64,000 nucleotides of DNA. Origin: Taenia hydatigena (taxonomy: Eukaryota > Platyhelminthes > Cestoda > Cyclophyllidea > Taeniidae). The DNA lies in NCBI GenBank assembly GCA_036345935.2, contig JADWOT020000009.1:7335381-7399380 (forward strand), written 5' to 3'. Below, piece after piece: positions 11,824 through 25,081 of this stretch. The notes beneath the pieces were generated by a model. It saw only the letters and a list, made by a program, of their open reading frames with translations, did not search any database and was not told the DNA's origin. The position numbers were made by a program, and so were the translations under genes. Numbering within the stretch: the stretch's first letter is position 1; each line of letters opens with the position of its first letter.

Positions 11824-14800
11824 TCAAGGGCATGACGGCTGAGTATTGCCATCGCGGAACGCCCTGGGACACTCAATGCTAGGAATAATGCGCTGCTGGC
11901 CCCGCGGTTGCATTTGCGTCCGTCGCAGGAAGTAAAGGTGAGTACCCTCCCAAACGATCGGCATGAAGAGAGTCACAGCTGCAGAGGCGACCAGAATGAC
12001 CAGCACCAAGTAAATCTAGTAAGAGGAAGAATACCATACGGATTGACACAATGGTCAATTTCCCTCATTACTCCACTTTTACCCCATTAATGGGACGAAT
12101 TGCCAATCGTACAAAATACCCTTCATGTTGAGCTTCGGTTTTGGTCACGGTAAGGTCGTTTGAACTTTACGTTTCACTACTTCTGGGTTTGAGCTTCTTG
12201 AGAATTGTACAATTGCCTGGAAAACTCATGGATATTTTTTGCCACTTTGCATTTTGTTACCTACTTTGCCATCATTTGTTTTCACTCCAGGTAAATAGAA
12301 ACTACTCCCGCACTCAAAATCTAAAAAGGTATCAGTTTACAGTATTTCAGAATTACTGCGCATCCTCTGGAACATAATATATTTCTTGTGGAATTAGCTT
12401 CATTACGTTGGCAGCACACAGCTGAGGGTTTACTTGAAGACCGACTGTGTCCGTTGGCACACCATAAACCCATATAGCCATGTCTTTAAATAAACACAAA
12501 GCTACTTACCAATAAAGGGATGAAATTCCTGCCTTAGCATATCTAAAAGTAATTGCCTGGAACTCAGTAAAACGCCTATGCTTTGCCTGCCCCCGTCCAT
12601 GCATTTGATTCCGCACTGACCCTGCCAGACTAGACGAGGATAAGTTGGACTCGTTCCACTCATTCTTCGTGATAAGTATAGAGTCAACAACGCCTACCTC
12701 GGAAGCTCATAAACGTTAATTAGTACTACGCTTTACTACCTACCCAAATCTTGAAAAAGGCAATGTCCAGGACACTGACGGCGTAGAAGGGACCGAGTAT
12801 TATGAGAGAATACAGTAAGAGGTACAAAGGGGGACTCCCGAGGGCGAAATACCACGAGCGTCGATAGACTCTCCTCACTTCCTCTGGGTCAGGTCGGTTG
12901 TAACTTTCCGTGTCAAAATTACTAATTGAGAATGACCTGTAAAACACATAGCAAAATTACGAGAAATTTGCTATGAAGCGTTCTCTGGACAAACTGAATG
13001 TCAAAAAGGAAACTACTTCAATCGCGCAAATAAGTTCTTTTATGCCAATAAATGTTGCACGAAAAAAAGCTATTTTTTGACTCCCAAATGGGTGCGATGG
13101 AAATCTTCCTGCTTGTGTCTTACATGAACTACTGCATAGACACGCAATGCCAGATTAGCCTTGGTTTCTAGATATTTAATTCCAATGCCTCAATACGTGC
13201 TCTCTTTTTAGTGTGTAAATGATCAGAAGACGGATGTTTAGCCTATTAAATAACTCTACAACAGATGGAGGATCTCGTCCGCGTCCCAAAAAGCAATCCA
13301 TTAGGTGTACCTCTCAGAATGTTGTAAAATTTACCACCCATCGGTCTGATAAGTACTGTGCCATTTGTTATCTCATGAATCCCATTACATGTTCTGCTTT
13401 TAAGCCAAAATAACAATTTTTTTTCTAGTTTGACCACATTACACCACCTTTGCGTTTCAAAGATTATGATCCGCCTAGAAAAAAATGAATTTACTCATTT
13501 CCCAACTGAGATTACGCAACATCGATGTTTACTACACTTCAGAGTTAGACCTGAAAAATGTTGGGAAACCCTTACTCTGCGAAGTCAAAGGCCCAAGGGG
13601 CTAGTGGATCGTCCATTTCGTAGATACGGTGCCATGACACACATTGCAGTTTCATGCTGTCTTCATTATGAAATCCCTTATGAAATCTCTCAATGCACAC
13701 CACTAGAGGAGGGAAAATAAATCCTCCCACAATTGCAATCGCTAACAGCGTGATGTCTAGAATGTCGTTATCTGAAATGCAAAATCATGAACCATTAAAA
13801 AACTAAATCCAAAATTCTCCACGTATGACACTAGGCATTCAAATCGATGGCAGTTTGGTCAGTTTAACACTTTTGAGCAGCAGTACAAGGATCACTTAGT
13901 TCTAATAGGGAACATTTGGGTACATTTTGTGACCAATGCTTCATTCGTACTTTACCGAATCCGCTTTTGAAAGCTCTATTACACACAGCATTTCCGTGTC
14001 GTAGTGCCTTGAGGTTTATGCAAATGTTATCTGAAAATAGGCGAATCTAGAGGATATTTTAAGGCATTCGCCTTGTACGACTGAGTCAAGTATTATTGAC
14101 TTTCCAATGACTTCATAGTTAGTAATCATTTCAGGGTTGAAGAGCCGAAAACAACATCCGGTTAAATTAAGGGCAGCCTAATGGATAGAACGCGCAACTC
14201 TTTCCGAAACCGTGAGTTAGCCATTCCTATCGTCAACTAATTCCTCCGAAGATTAACAACACCTAAGCTCAGAGAGTCGCGATTTTTGATCCTGTCGACT
14301 CACTCAATTACTTGGCCTTTAAAGTAGTTTTAGCAAAAAATGCTTACTGATATCGAGGTTGGGATGCAGCGAAGTGAGAGTCTTTAGTAGAACCCACATA
14401 ATTCCAGCTATGGAGGAGCTCAAAGCGGTCCCTATCACCACACCCGCCGAGGTCATTCGTTCCCAAAAGAGGGAGTACAGAAGGCTTCCCAGAGTGGCCG
14501 ATACCACGGTACTGATTCCACCATTTAGGGTCACGGATTTAACCTAGGTAACCACAAAGTTTTCACCCTTTTTCGCATGTAATCCTTCCATGCGTAGCGG
14601 AGGTCGAAGCGTTTTTTATGCAACAGAGTTGACGGCATTTATGGGTCACATGAAGTACACAAGCATAAATCCTAGGATAGCTTTACAATATCCATGTATT
14701 CAAAAAGACGTTTAAACATCCCCTGCTGAAGATTCAACCCTTTAGCATTAAAGTCATAGTTCATGGCTCACAGTGGGGAAATTGAAAAGCAGACCGACTG

Positions 14801-17800
14801 GAAGGATAACGGAGAAGATTGCCAAGACCGATGTGCGTCGCACATTCGCCAAGCGTTCCTGGTAGTCCATGTATTTGGCGTGTATTCTACATTCGCATGG
14901 TGGCAAAACCGGACCCTTAGCTGCGCGACGCTTCCTTCAATAGGAAAGTTTAAGTACTGAAAGGTCTGAATCATTGCTCTTAAAAAAGACAGCAAAGATT
15001 GAAACAAAATATATTAACATGTTATTGACGCCATGTGCTATGGCCCCTGTAACTGTTTGGTGAGTGAAACCTGTCGGAGGAAGTAGCAAAGTATACATTG
15101 GCTCTTAGCCTTTAATTAAAGAGAAGCAAAATGCGCATCATGTGCTACATGAATAAGCTGCTACTCACGTTTGGTCGATCTGGCACTGTCTACAACAGGT
15201 GACAGGGACACATTCGCAATTGTCCTTTGGCCGAAAAATAAGGTCTCGCGTTTTTCCACATAATAAGCAGCAATTGACGTCAAGGCACACTCGAAACGGC
15301 TACAACACGAAAGACACTACTTTTGAATACTAATTTTGGAATTTTTATTTACTGTTACTTGGGTCTAAAGCGAGCTCCCTTATGAAGGATTGCCACATGC
15401 AAGCCCCTCTTTGTGCAATGACCTTCACTGATACTACTTTAAATTCTGACAAGTTAAAAATAATTTAGCTGTGAATTCTTAGTGGCTTACCCTCATATGA
15501 ATGGCATAGATGTCGAAAGTGAGAATAGAACTGATTGAGAAGAGCTGGAACACTGAGATGTTTGCGATAATGAAGGCGTACATCACAAAAAGCACCAGCA
15601 GACCTCCTCTGCCAAATAACGCTTTCGCTACGATCACCGAAGGTTGAGCTGCCAGATCAGAAGAGATGTCTCAATGCGATGATAAATGAAATTGTAATAA
15701 GTCCAAGCCATCTTAATGTTTACCCACTAGTGACAACAGGATGCGTAATCCAACGTTAAGCTATGTTTAACTTTATGATCAAAGCTCAAATTTTTAAGAG
15801 ATGTTGGATGCCAGCCTGCCTTGTTGCATTTTTGTCTCAATCAAAGGACAATAATCTGCCTTCCCAAAGGCTTCAACGAAAACTAACGGCACAGATACGA
15901 CGTGAGCCTACTGTCCACGAATAAAACTGATTTTTACATTTGCAAGCCCCTCCAGTCACCTCAAAACTCATTCGTTCGTCACGGTTGCTCCGCGTTTTGA
16001 GTTTTAGTTTGTTCATAGTGCTCTGGCCGATGCCAACACTACTCCTTCGATTGGCCGTAAAAAACCTCTTCATGCCAGAGCAAATCAGAAATAAGTTGGA
16101 TTTACGATTTTCCTTCTGTGAATGCTATAAATCGAGGCTTCTGGTGAACAAGGCGATTTCAAGGAGAGCCCTCGAAGCAAGATCACCGTTTCATCACTAT
16201 ATCTCTGTAGATGTTACCAAAATGAAATTGTTTACTATCAAAACCTAATGGTAAATATAAACCCCCCTTAATTTTTCAAGAGTCAAACGTCAATTTGAGC
16301 CATCGTGCCTCTTCGGAACAACCTTTAACCGATTGTCTCACAACGTACACACGATGCCGATCAGTTGATTTGATCAGTTTTCAACAAGATTTCAAGCAGA
16401 ACATTATAACAGGGTTTTGGTGAGTCTGATGCAAGGAGCAAGATGAGTTGACGTCCACTTACAGCAGGCAGCACTTCTGGACAGGTTAACTAGATCTTCG
16501 TGTGGTGTCAGCGCGACGAAACCATGGCTGCAGGCCGTGGCAAAGGCGTAGGGAAGAGTCATCCACAGCATGGACGTCGCTGCGATTCCAATGCTCTCCT
16601 CACCCGGCGCTGCGTAGCAACAGGTCTGCCAAGTCGCCTGGTCCATAAATGTTGTTGTTAATCCACCTATTTTAATATTACATTCAATGAATAGATCATT
16701 CTATTTTAACCGATCATGGCCATTCCATGATTCGCTTCCAATCAATTCTACGATACACTTACACTTACGCTGTTTTGTTACCATTTAAGTCGATTGTACC
16801 TCTGCCACCTGCACAATGGAACTTAGCGTGTGTATGCCAACCAGACCGAAGCCCAACTGTAGGGCAATCTAGTATTAGATCGAACCATTTCCTTTTAGGG
16901 TCAGTCTGTACTTACGGAAGAACTTCCTGGTCGCCAAAAGCCAGATGTACCAATTGCGAAATGACATCCGGTTAACTGTATTAGAGTACAGATCGTTCTC
17001 CACCACATTCTCCTCATAAATCTTATCAACTGAACCTAAAAAGCAGATTTCACGGCATCATATTCACCCCTTGGAACCCGCTAAAATATAAGATTTTTTG
17101 GATCACATTTAAAAGAAGCCACATTAACGCATCAAAAAGGCTGTGATCCTTTCATTAATTTCTTGTAGTTGTATAAGCTACTTGAGTTTTTGTTTTTCGC
17201 TAATACAAAAAAATGCCCCTTTCCCGAAAAAAACATTTCTTGCATAGAAATGCTAGAAAATCCAGTAACGTTTTACCCACATAAAAAGCAGTGATACTAC
17301 AAAGCCGGTGCAAATTGCCGGAAAAAATTACCTAGTTTCGGATTGCTGCTGAGAAAGAAGACACCGATGAAGAACGCCATCGTCGAGAGCATGAGGAACC
17401 CACTAACCACAACGCAGACAGGAACCACTTGTCGTAAATTTGCACTGCTCACACAAACCCCGGCAATGGTTATGGCGACAACCCACACCAAATCGAAGGT
17501 TATTTCCGTGGAAATGCTCGAGAAAATCCTGTTTCCAGCTTCAAATGAAAGCAATTTTTAAGTAGTAGAATAAGAGAACATGGGCAGCAGGAGTGAGCGT
17601 GTAATTCTTAAAATCCAGCCATTGTCTTTTGTTTTCATAAGTTGACTTTAAAGTGTCCTGGTTACGGGCTGAAGGTATATTGCATTTTGTCAAAGCTGAA
17701 TGCGCAACCGTGTGTATGCACAGTCGCATTCGGTGTGCACTCTATTTGCCTGCTCAGTGTTTGAAACTGAACTAATAACCTGAACCGACTCTCGATAAAC

Positions 17801-20577
17801 GATAGTGTGTGGAATAGGGAAGAGAATAATGGCCGCATTGCGATGCCCACGTCTGCCAATGAGGGGTTAAGGCACGTCAGTTAGTCACCGTGTAGGGATG
17901 CATTAATATATTCTCCATTACCTGGAGGCTAAATGACGTGCATTGTATTGGGCTTCATGGAAGTTGTACAGGAATTTATGCATAACTTTTACTCATTCAA
18001 TTCCTTAATTATAAACAGCTGTGGATGACAGGAAGGTAAGCTCTTTTTAGTGGTATTTTCATAGGAGCTAAACTAATCTTGCCCGATAGCATACATTCGA
18101 TTATGGTGGCGACGATGGAGAGGTTATTGAGGAGGGCGAAAGTGCAGAACATGAGGTGGGCGGTGCGACCGAAGCGACCATAGATGACGTGCAAAAAGGT
18201 CCGCGCACCGGGCGCGATCATTCGACAGCGGACCAGTGGAATCATGAACAAAACTGTTGGCATGATTGCCGCAAGTGCGTACCATGCGGGTCCGGACACG
18301 CCGATCTAAAAAGCACCACTCAACTGAGTTACTACTACACTCTCCTCCTCCATCAGCAAAAGTGAGTCGTCCGTCTTCAAGTCCTGCTAGTTAATTAGTA
18401 AGGACGCCAAGTCATGGGTCCCAATTTTGTAACTAGTCATGAAGCATGTTAACTTTTAGCACACCGCTTACATGGATGAAGTATGTTGGCGTTATCTAAA
18501 GGAATCGAAATTTTGCAATGATATGAGCAAAAATGTAGCCTATTCGCAACTTATGTAGAATTGACTCTGTTTGACAAGTAGATTCAAATGCTTCAAACCA
18601 CATGGGTAGACACTCAAGGAAGCTCATGAGTAATTCAGTCTGACACCTTAATCAGCAAGTTATTTTGTAGACTAGCTATCGGTTCAGCAGGTATCTAGGT
18701 CGCATTCAATTCCTGTGGATCACAAATGGATTATAGCCCTTAGTCTTTGCAAAGTACTATTTCCCAGAGGAATGGGAGTCGTTAGTGTCAGATAACAGCC
18801 TCTCAGTGGCCGAAACTGAAGCGATTAGCAAAAGGAACATGGTGCTTACCAGCGTCCCAAAAGCTGTGCTTTCAGACAGAGTGAAAATCCAAACTGACTG
18901 CCCCAGAAAGGCGCACGTAAAAATGTCCAACCGCAACTTCGCCTTAGACTTTGGTACAGGTTCCACTATCTAAAATGTATCAGCACAACGGAGTTGCTTG
19001 TGAATCAAAACAACAAACCTTGATGGATTTTAGATAGAACTAGACCAAAACTACAAGTCGAGTATTAGCCATGTCACAGCAGTTAAAGGAATGTGCACGC
19101 ATGACGGTATACTTGAATTAAAACTTTAGGCAAAGTGATTACGAATGTCAATCATGCCAAACGGGGACCTTCGGTAGGTAATAAGGGTGATGATTAGCGC
19201 GTAATCTTTTTTCATCTAAAATAGCACTTAATGTTAATAGGCGAGTCGCGTTCTTCAGCCACTGGAATAAAATTAGTACCGTTAAAGTATCACAATCGTG
19301 CATTAGGCAATCTCAGACGGGCACTGGAATAAAAGCCCCACTTATGACAGACCATCGCTGAAGTCCGCGTGGTTCCAGGTCTTGCTCAAGGTGCTCAATA
19401 AAGCCGTCACTTACTTTCCCCTTCAAAAATTTCCGGTATCCTAGTGTCCACAGGTGACTCAGTACCAGAATGAGGGGATACCCCATGAAAATCAACAATC
19501 CCTCCACCTTAGTGGCACCCTCGAATGTAATTGTTCCGTTGGGCATTTTTGAGTCAGTCAACTAAAACAGATCACACCTGTCATGGAAGGTGACCGTTTT
19601 TAACCACTTCACCGCTTGCTCGGATTGGTCGACAACCAGCCAGTACCGAGCGGGTTAGGGTGAGGCTTTATCAATCTGCCCAAGCCGTATTTATTTACGT
19701 CCCAGAAGGAACTGGGATACTGTTGGTACTAATTACTGGACGGCAAACTAACTAAACTTTTTAGCACTCAGGTCACCATCAACAGCTTTTCCATTAAGAG
19801 AAAACTCTTTCATCACAAGAAAATCGGATCCGATTTCAGAGTTGATCCGCATTGGTGTTCACAAAATAGCAATGTAGCTATGCTCAACTAGCGCAACTCC
19901 GTTTGTTTTCATAAAGAGAACATTTAGTGCAACTGTAGCATTATTTAACCACTGCTCAATTCAATGACTAAAATAGTCTTTCTTTTCTTCAATTGGTAAG
20001 GTAAATGGTCACAAAAGCTCGAAAAATGATAGCGAACACCTCATAATTACATCGCCGTCCGCTTAATGGTTGGTTTCAAGACTTCGAACAGTAGTTTTAG
20101 GTGTTAGCACAGAAGTCATGTTTAGCGGTATGGATGAATATGCCCTTTGAGATATCCAGCTTTGACCCAGCCCGTGATTCGATACTGAGTAAAGGTAAGC
20201 TTTCAGTGCACATACGCAATGTGCATACCTCACTTTGATAAACCATTTGAATGACACACAACGCCATCACCACCGCATTTGTGACTCCTCCAATGGTTCT
20301 ACTGAAGCTGATCTGCACGTTCTCTATCAGACTCTCTTGACAAGAGGCAAATAGACGACAAACAGCATTCCAACTTACATTGGCATTTGAGCGATAACTT
20401 TATAACCAAAGGCGAAGTGTTTATTTTCTTCCGTTAAATGCGCAACGAGAGTTATGCGGTTGGATGATTTTCTGACAGGGTAGACATGTGGAAATCTCGC
20501 CCTAGCAGCGAACAACCTGTTGACTGTAAACAGACCAAAAGAAATAGCGACTTACCAATTATCCATTTGAGAACCAT
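11824..20577 (-). CDS. DUR3-type urea/solute symporter, copy B
   Basis: Fifteen exons on the minus strand: 20577-20556, 20323-20229, 19561-19415, 18969-18850, 18305-18095, 17538-17332, 17035-16916, 16666-16463, 15648-15491, 15299-15169, 14886-14772, 14543-14348, 13771-13576, 12936-12744, 12015-11824. All phases agree and give 768 residues plus stop, somewhat longer than the roughly 700 usual for DUR3. Landmarks match copy A and the family: VSGPAWY with APGARTF, DQATW, GRGGLLVLF, LTFDIYAIHMR, a cysteine-rich exon, LFWERM, and a last helix ending MPIVWEG. Two extra 5' exons add a hydrophobic segment (NAVVMALCVIQMVY) absent from copy A. The first coding exon is only 22 nt and starts at the only ATG in that frame. 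Likely an intact plasma-membrane symporter (SSF/SLC5-like fold). The urea substrate is inferred from similarity, not shown. Confidence 0.87.
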
Positions 20578-20966
20578 TGCGAAACTGCTAGCTAAATGCC
20601 CTTCCCGAGTTCGTGACAAGTACCACCAACACTCCACCCCGCTCACGCGTATATGGGCGGTCTTGTGATCCACCTCAATGCGGGCTGGCTGGGTCCCGTG
20701 TCGACTCCGTCCATCGATCTTCGAAGGCCGCGGGTGTGCACGCAGTCATACGACCGCCCGCCCATACAACCTGGCCAATATTCTATTGGCTATTCATCCC
20801 AAGCCAATCATTGCGGAGCATTACTCATGCATATTTACTACATTCGTGCATGCAAGCGTGGTGTCCCACAAACTGACCCGAAAATCGGCTATTGTTGCTT
20901 GTTCGTGTGGGCACACACGCGTGCTTCCATCACTTGCTACTCCCCCACTCACTAACTCAAAATCAA
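20578..20966. promoter_or_regulatory. Divergent promoter between transporter B and the SOX-like gene
   Basis: The 389 bp separate two divergent start codons. The interval is GC-richer than its flanks and has CCAAT boxes at 20775-20779 and 20804-20808 and an inverted one (ATTGG) at 20785-20789, within 34 bp. CCAAT clusters bound by NF-Y are typical of TATA-less bidirectional animal promoters (known). Shared regulation is inference. Confidence 0.5.
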
Positions 20967-23900
20967 ATGGCGTCGGCACAAGATAGTGCCGAGCTCATTC
21001 TCTCTTCTAGGGGCTCCCTCCCGCACTTTAGCCCTCTGTTACAGAATGGTCACCCCAAGAGACCTTGCAAACTCGAAGCCCCTGACAAAGAGAGTAAACG
21101 CAAGGTGAAGACGGGCACCGCCTCCCTTTTCGCCTACAGCGTGGCGGAGTTTAACGAATGCAGCCGCTGTGAAAAGGCGCGCTTGGCTGGTCTGGATGCC
21201 TGGATGGAACACTTGGGGCAGGTGCACACATTCCCGTCTCGTTGGCCGAGCTCAAAAATCGATGACGGACTGATGGACAAAGGTCATCCCTACACTTCCG
21301 TCGTGGATTCGCATAAGAAACGAAGAACAGCAGGTGTCCCACGACCTCTTAACAGCTTTATGGTAGGATGTTATTTTGTCCTTTTTATCATAATGTGCGC
21401 AATTCATTAGACTAGTAGAATGATACTTCAAATATGTTAGACAATTTGCAAAAGTAATTAACCTTTTAAGTGCATTGGCTGATGATAGCCATGTCCAAGA
21501 AATCATTTGCCAGCGGCGGTAACACTTTCATCCCCATTGTTTTGTGGAGCGGAAACATGGGAACTTCGCGTCATAGCCTACGCATTGATAGTAACACGAA
21601 CGGGGACCTGAAATGTATCAAAACCCATCTAAGCAATGGTTACTTTTCCTTTTCCATGTACTGATCTCAGCTTCAACTTTGATTTCATGTGGTAAGTGCA
21701 TAACATTTGCGTTTCAAAGAGTCAAGTGGGACAATGGAAAGGTTTGAAGAAATGCAATTGCGGAGTGCTAAATGGGGCTTTTTGTGCATTGTATTAGGAG
21801 GCTTGCATGGGAGAATGGGAGACGACTTGCAACAATACACTGGTTCGGAGTAGCTAAGAGAATGACAGATTTTCGAGCTGATTAAACGCGTGTTCCACAA
21901 AGTGAAGTTTTTGCTTTGCTAGGCAGAAAATGGCAACCACATTTCAATTCTATTTAAGAGCACTAAGTAAGTTGACGCTCACTGAATGCAAACCACAGTG
22001 TTAAAGGAGGGCCATTGTTTACCAGAGATCGGACAGCTAAGATTTAATTTTGTTACACCTCAAGCTCATGATCATGGGAACTGTTTGACTACTCTAGAGA
22101 CGTTTTATGGACACAGCATTTGTTTATGCCGATACTCAATTTACTTGCACAATGTACTAAGTCATCTCATCATTCGGATTGTCTCAATCGTCAGACCACA
22201 TCAAGTTGACCATCGTTGTGTCCAGTGCGATAGCGCGAGACCTTGACCAATTGGGAAATGGGGACTTGCATGTACCATCACTTGTCGCCTGTCGTGGCCG
22301 GTGTTGAGCTGTAGCCTTTCTCTCGGCTCAATAAACATTTCAACTTTACTTAAAATGCAACTCAAAATGCGGTTTTCTTAACTGTTTCTAGGACTAATGA
22401 AGATAATTGATCAAATCGTTCAAATAGGTGTGTTTTTCATGCAAGACAATATAACGTTTTTTGGTAGTAAATCAAACGATCTCACCTACAATTCAATTCG
22501 TGCGAATCTGTAAGTGTTGCTAAACCACTTTTCCAATCAAGTGTTGTCAAAAGGGTTGCGAAGTGCTCAAAAGCGCTCGCCGTTTACGCTGCTGGTGTGC
22601 AAGCGTAGATCCATGCGTCCTCATTGGTTCCGGATCGCTTTTATTTCTAAACATCGCTGATCGACACAAAATTGTGTGACTTGCTCACCTTGAGATGCTG
22701 CAGTCCATTTGTTTATGGCGTACCCTTGTTTTATAGCATCAGCGTTTACCATTCCCATCGGTTGACAGTGAGTTTGGCAAAACTAAATCTACTCCATCAC
22801 CATAATTTACAAATACCTGGTTGTCTCCCTCGGAATCGTGAATAGGTCGAACTGAACAGTGTTGCGTCGTAGTCACGTTCACGTTTTTGCCCAAACTTAC
22901 ACTCTGTTAAAAGTTTCTCATTCGGATAAAACTTCTACACACCATAAATGCTGTTCAGGCAGTAGTCCATTCAGCTTCACCTTATGGTCGGTAACTTAAC
23001 CTACACTTTAGCCCTTATATCTTGCAGTTTTTGCAACCCAAATCAAAGTTGGAGTATTTAACCTATTTTTATTTCTCGTTTTGGCTACACTATTATGTGC
23101 TAGAGTAATCGTTCACATATTTTTCCAACAGCATTAAATCTACCTGACATCTAAGCGTTTATCCCATCGAGTATTTGTGGTTGGAATGCAGTTTACCCTG
23201 ACAGTTGCGTTTAACGATTTGGCGCTCTCAAAAACTGTCGCCATTCTTCAAAAAAACCATCGAATTTATGTGCATATGGTCAACTTCGTATGTTTTACTT
23301 GTTCTGCTGTGCTAATACTGATTGTGGCATGCGGTTTCTCTCGATGGTGCATTTTATCTCACTAAGTGTGAGTTGGAAGTTGCCTCAAGGTCTGTGTTGT
23401 TGATCTTCTTTAACAATGTTTCTGCAATTCTCTCCATATGCTTTGCGAATAATTGTATTTTCTGAGGTTTTAAATGTACAGGCAATAGTAGTAGATAGCG
23501 GTCGTACGTTACTCTAGTTCCATAATTTTTAAATGATTAATTTGGGCTGGCGTCCGACTCCTGATAACGGCTATATTTTCAGTACTCTCATGCTCATGTG
23601 CAGCACATGGTGTTTCTCGGCCGTCGGTGTCGGTTTGCCAAGGTGCTGAGGGTCGCCTGATCTGATGGTGGATGGACTAGTTCGTCGACAAGTTCACCTA
23701 CACACCACACCGCCACACTTCGCATGACAGATGGTACACCAGCCGCTCATTTTAGTGCCTGTCACGACTGCCTACAACGCACCCTCGCACTCGCATTTCT
23801 TATGCATTTCGGCACTCTCACTACCAAATACGCGAAGGAAATGGCGAGGGAATGTTGAGAGGGGGTGCTTGGGGGCGGAGGGGAGTGGGAAAGCAGGGAA

Positions 23901-24930
23901 CCGAGTGAAGGACTTCAACAACACGTTCCATCTTGCAAGCCCATGAAACTCCGCCCTCGCTCCCTCCCCTTCCTTCCCCTTCAATTTTATGACTCATTGT
24001 TAGTGTGGAGGTAGCGCTACTGAGTGTGTGTTCGAAACACTGAAACCGCTTTTAGCCCGCACAAACTGAATTCCCAGTTCGCGTCGCGGACCGCTATCGT
24101 TTGCCTCCCAATATTGAGGTTTATTTTGTCTCCCTACAAATAGGCGATTTCCTTTGTTGTAGATATTTGCACAGTACATCCGGCGGCTGACACTTTCTAG
24201 TTTTCCTGACGCTCCAAACGTCCACATCAGTCAGCAGGTAGGGCGTCTGTGGCGAAATCTCTCCAATGACTTTAGAGAGGTCTACGCAAAAGAAGCACGT
24301 CGTCTCCAAAATCTTCACTCTCTTGAGTTCCCCAACTACAAATACCAACCACGTCGACGCCTACGGACTCTCGATGGCGATGAAGTCGATTGTCACTCCT
24401 CTCCTTTGCGCCCGGCAAACAATCTCCCACCATCAAATTCCAACGTTGTCAATCGCTACTTTGATGAGCTCCTTCAAAACGGCGGCCCTATTTGTCAATC
24501 AAAGCCTTCGCCTCCAAGTGAATTTGGTTCTAAAGAGCGACCAAACTTCAAAGACAGTCTGTTGGACTTTACTGTACTGCGCCACAACTCTAGTGTGGAC
24601 ACTCTGGCGTTGCCTCAGAGCGTTAACGGCCAGAGGGGTGCCATGAAGCAGCAACCTGAAGATTCCAACATCTACCAACCTGCATTTAACTACTCCGCGA
24701 TCACTGACGGTGCTGTCAATCGATTGAGCTGGTTGGATGCCAGATCAATCGAGCCGTTTGGCCTTCCAACCCAAACGCAAGCAGCGGTCACTGCGTCTTC
24801 CTTTTTGCAACCAGAGAACATTTTCCCGTCCAACGAACATTGGTATCAGTACCATAAGGAGGGCTCATTTGGGGACGCGTTACCCCTTCCGGGGATTGAG
24901 ACGTGGACATTCAGTGGCTCCACCATCTAG
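20967..24930 (+). CDS. SOX-like HMG-box transcription factor
   Basis: Exon 1 (20967-21362) encodes a basic N-terminus and the start of an HMG box (RPLNSFM). The second recognised exon (24175-24930) carries the rest: NVHISQQVGRLWR, KEARRLQNLHSLEFPNYKY and QPRRR, which align with helices 2 and 3 and the basic tail of SOX boxes (DNA minor-groove binding and bending in the nucleus). The C-terminal 200 residues are low complexity and unlike any domain I know. Splice phases fit (0/0), but joining the exons directly leaves the box about four residues short around the usual MVWSR motif. Either a micro-exon sits in the 2.8-kb intron, the second exon begins elsewhere (an AG at 24193-24194 is an alternative), or the protein is divergent. 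Subfamily cannot be assigned. A single ATG opens the frame. The gene is divergent from transporter copy B. Confidence 0.68.
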
Positions 24931-25075
24931 ATAACCAAAAAATTATACAAAGAACACCATATTTTGATATAAGGCTATCAGGTTTTCCGTCATCTAGATG
25001 TCTTCCACATTCCTACAGCTTGAACACCTCTGCGTGCTATTTCTTGCAAAATTTTATCAATTCAAGTAAAAAAAC

Positions 25076-25081
25076 AATAAA
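25076..25081 (+). promoter_or_regulatory. Polyadenylation signal of the SOX-like gene
   Basis: AATAAA 146 bp past the SOX-like stop codon on the same strand, in AT-rich 3' flank. Confidence 0.65.

Noticed and set aside
12502..12697. Possible extra cassette exon in transporter copy B with a perfect GTAAGT donor
   Set aside because: The open frame that fits the phase 0 acceptor leaves phase 2 at the donor, whereas the next exon needs phase 0. Without it the last helices align directly with the family.
17867..17876. TTAAGGCACG resembles the start of miR-124
   Set aside because: The match stops after about ten bases and no hairpin partner is visible; it lies in an intron of transporter copy B.
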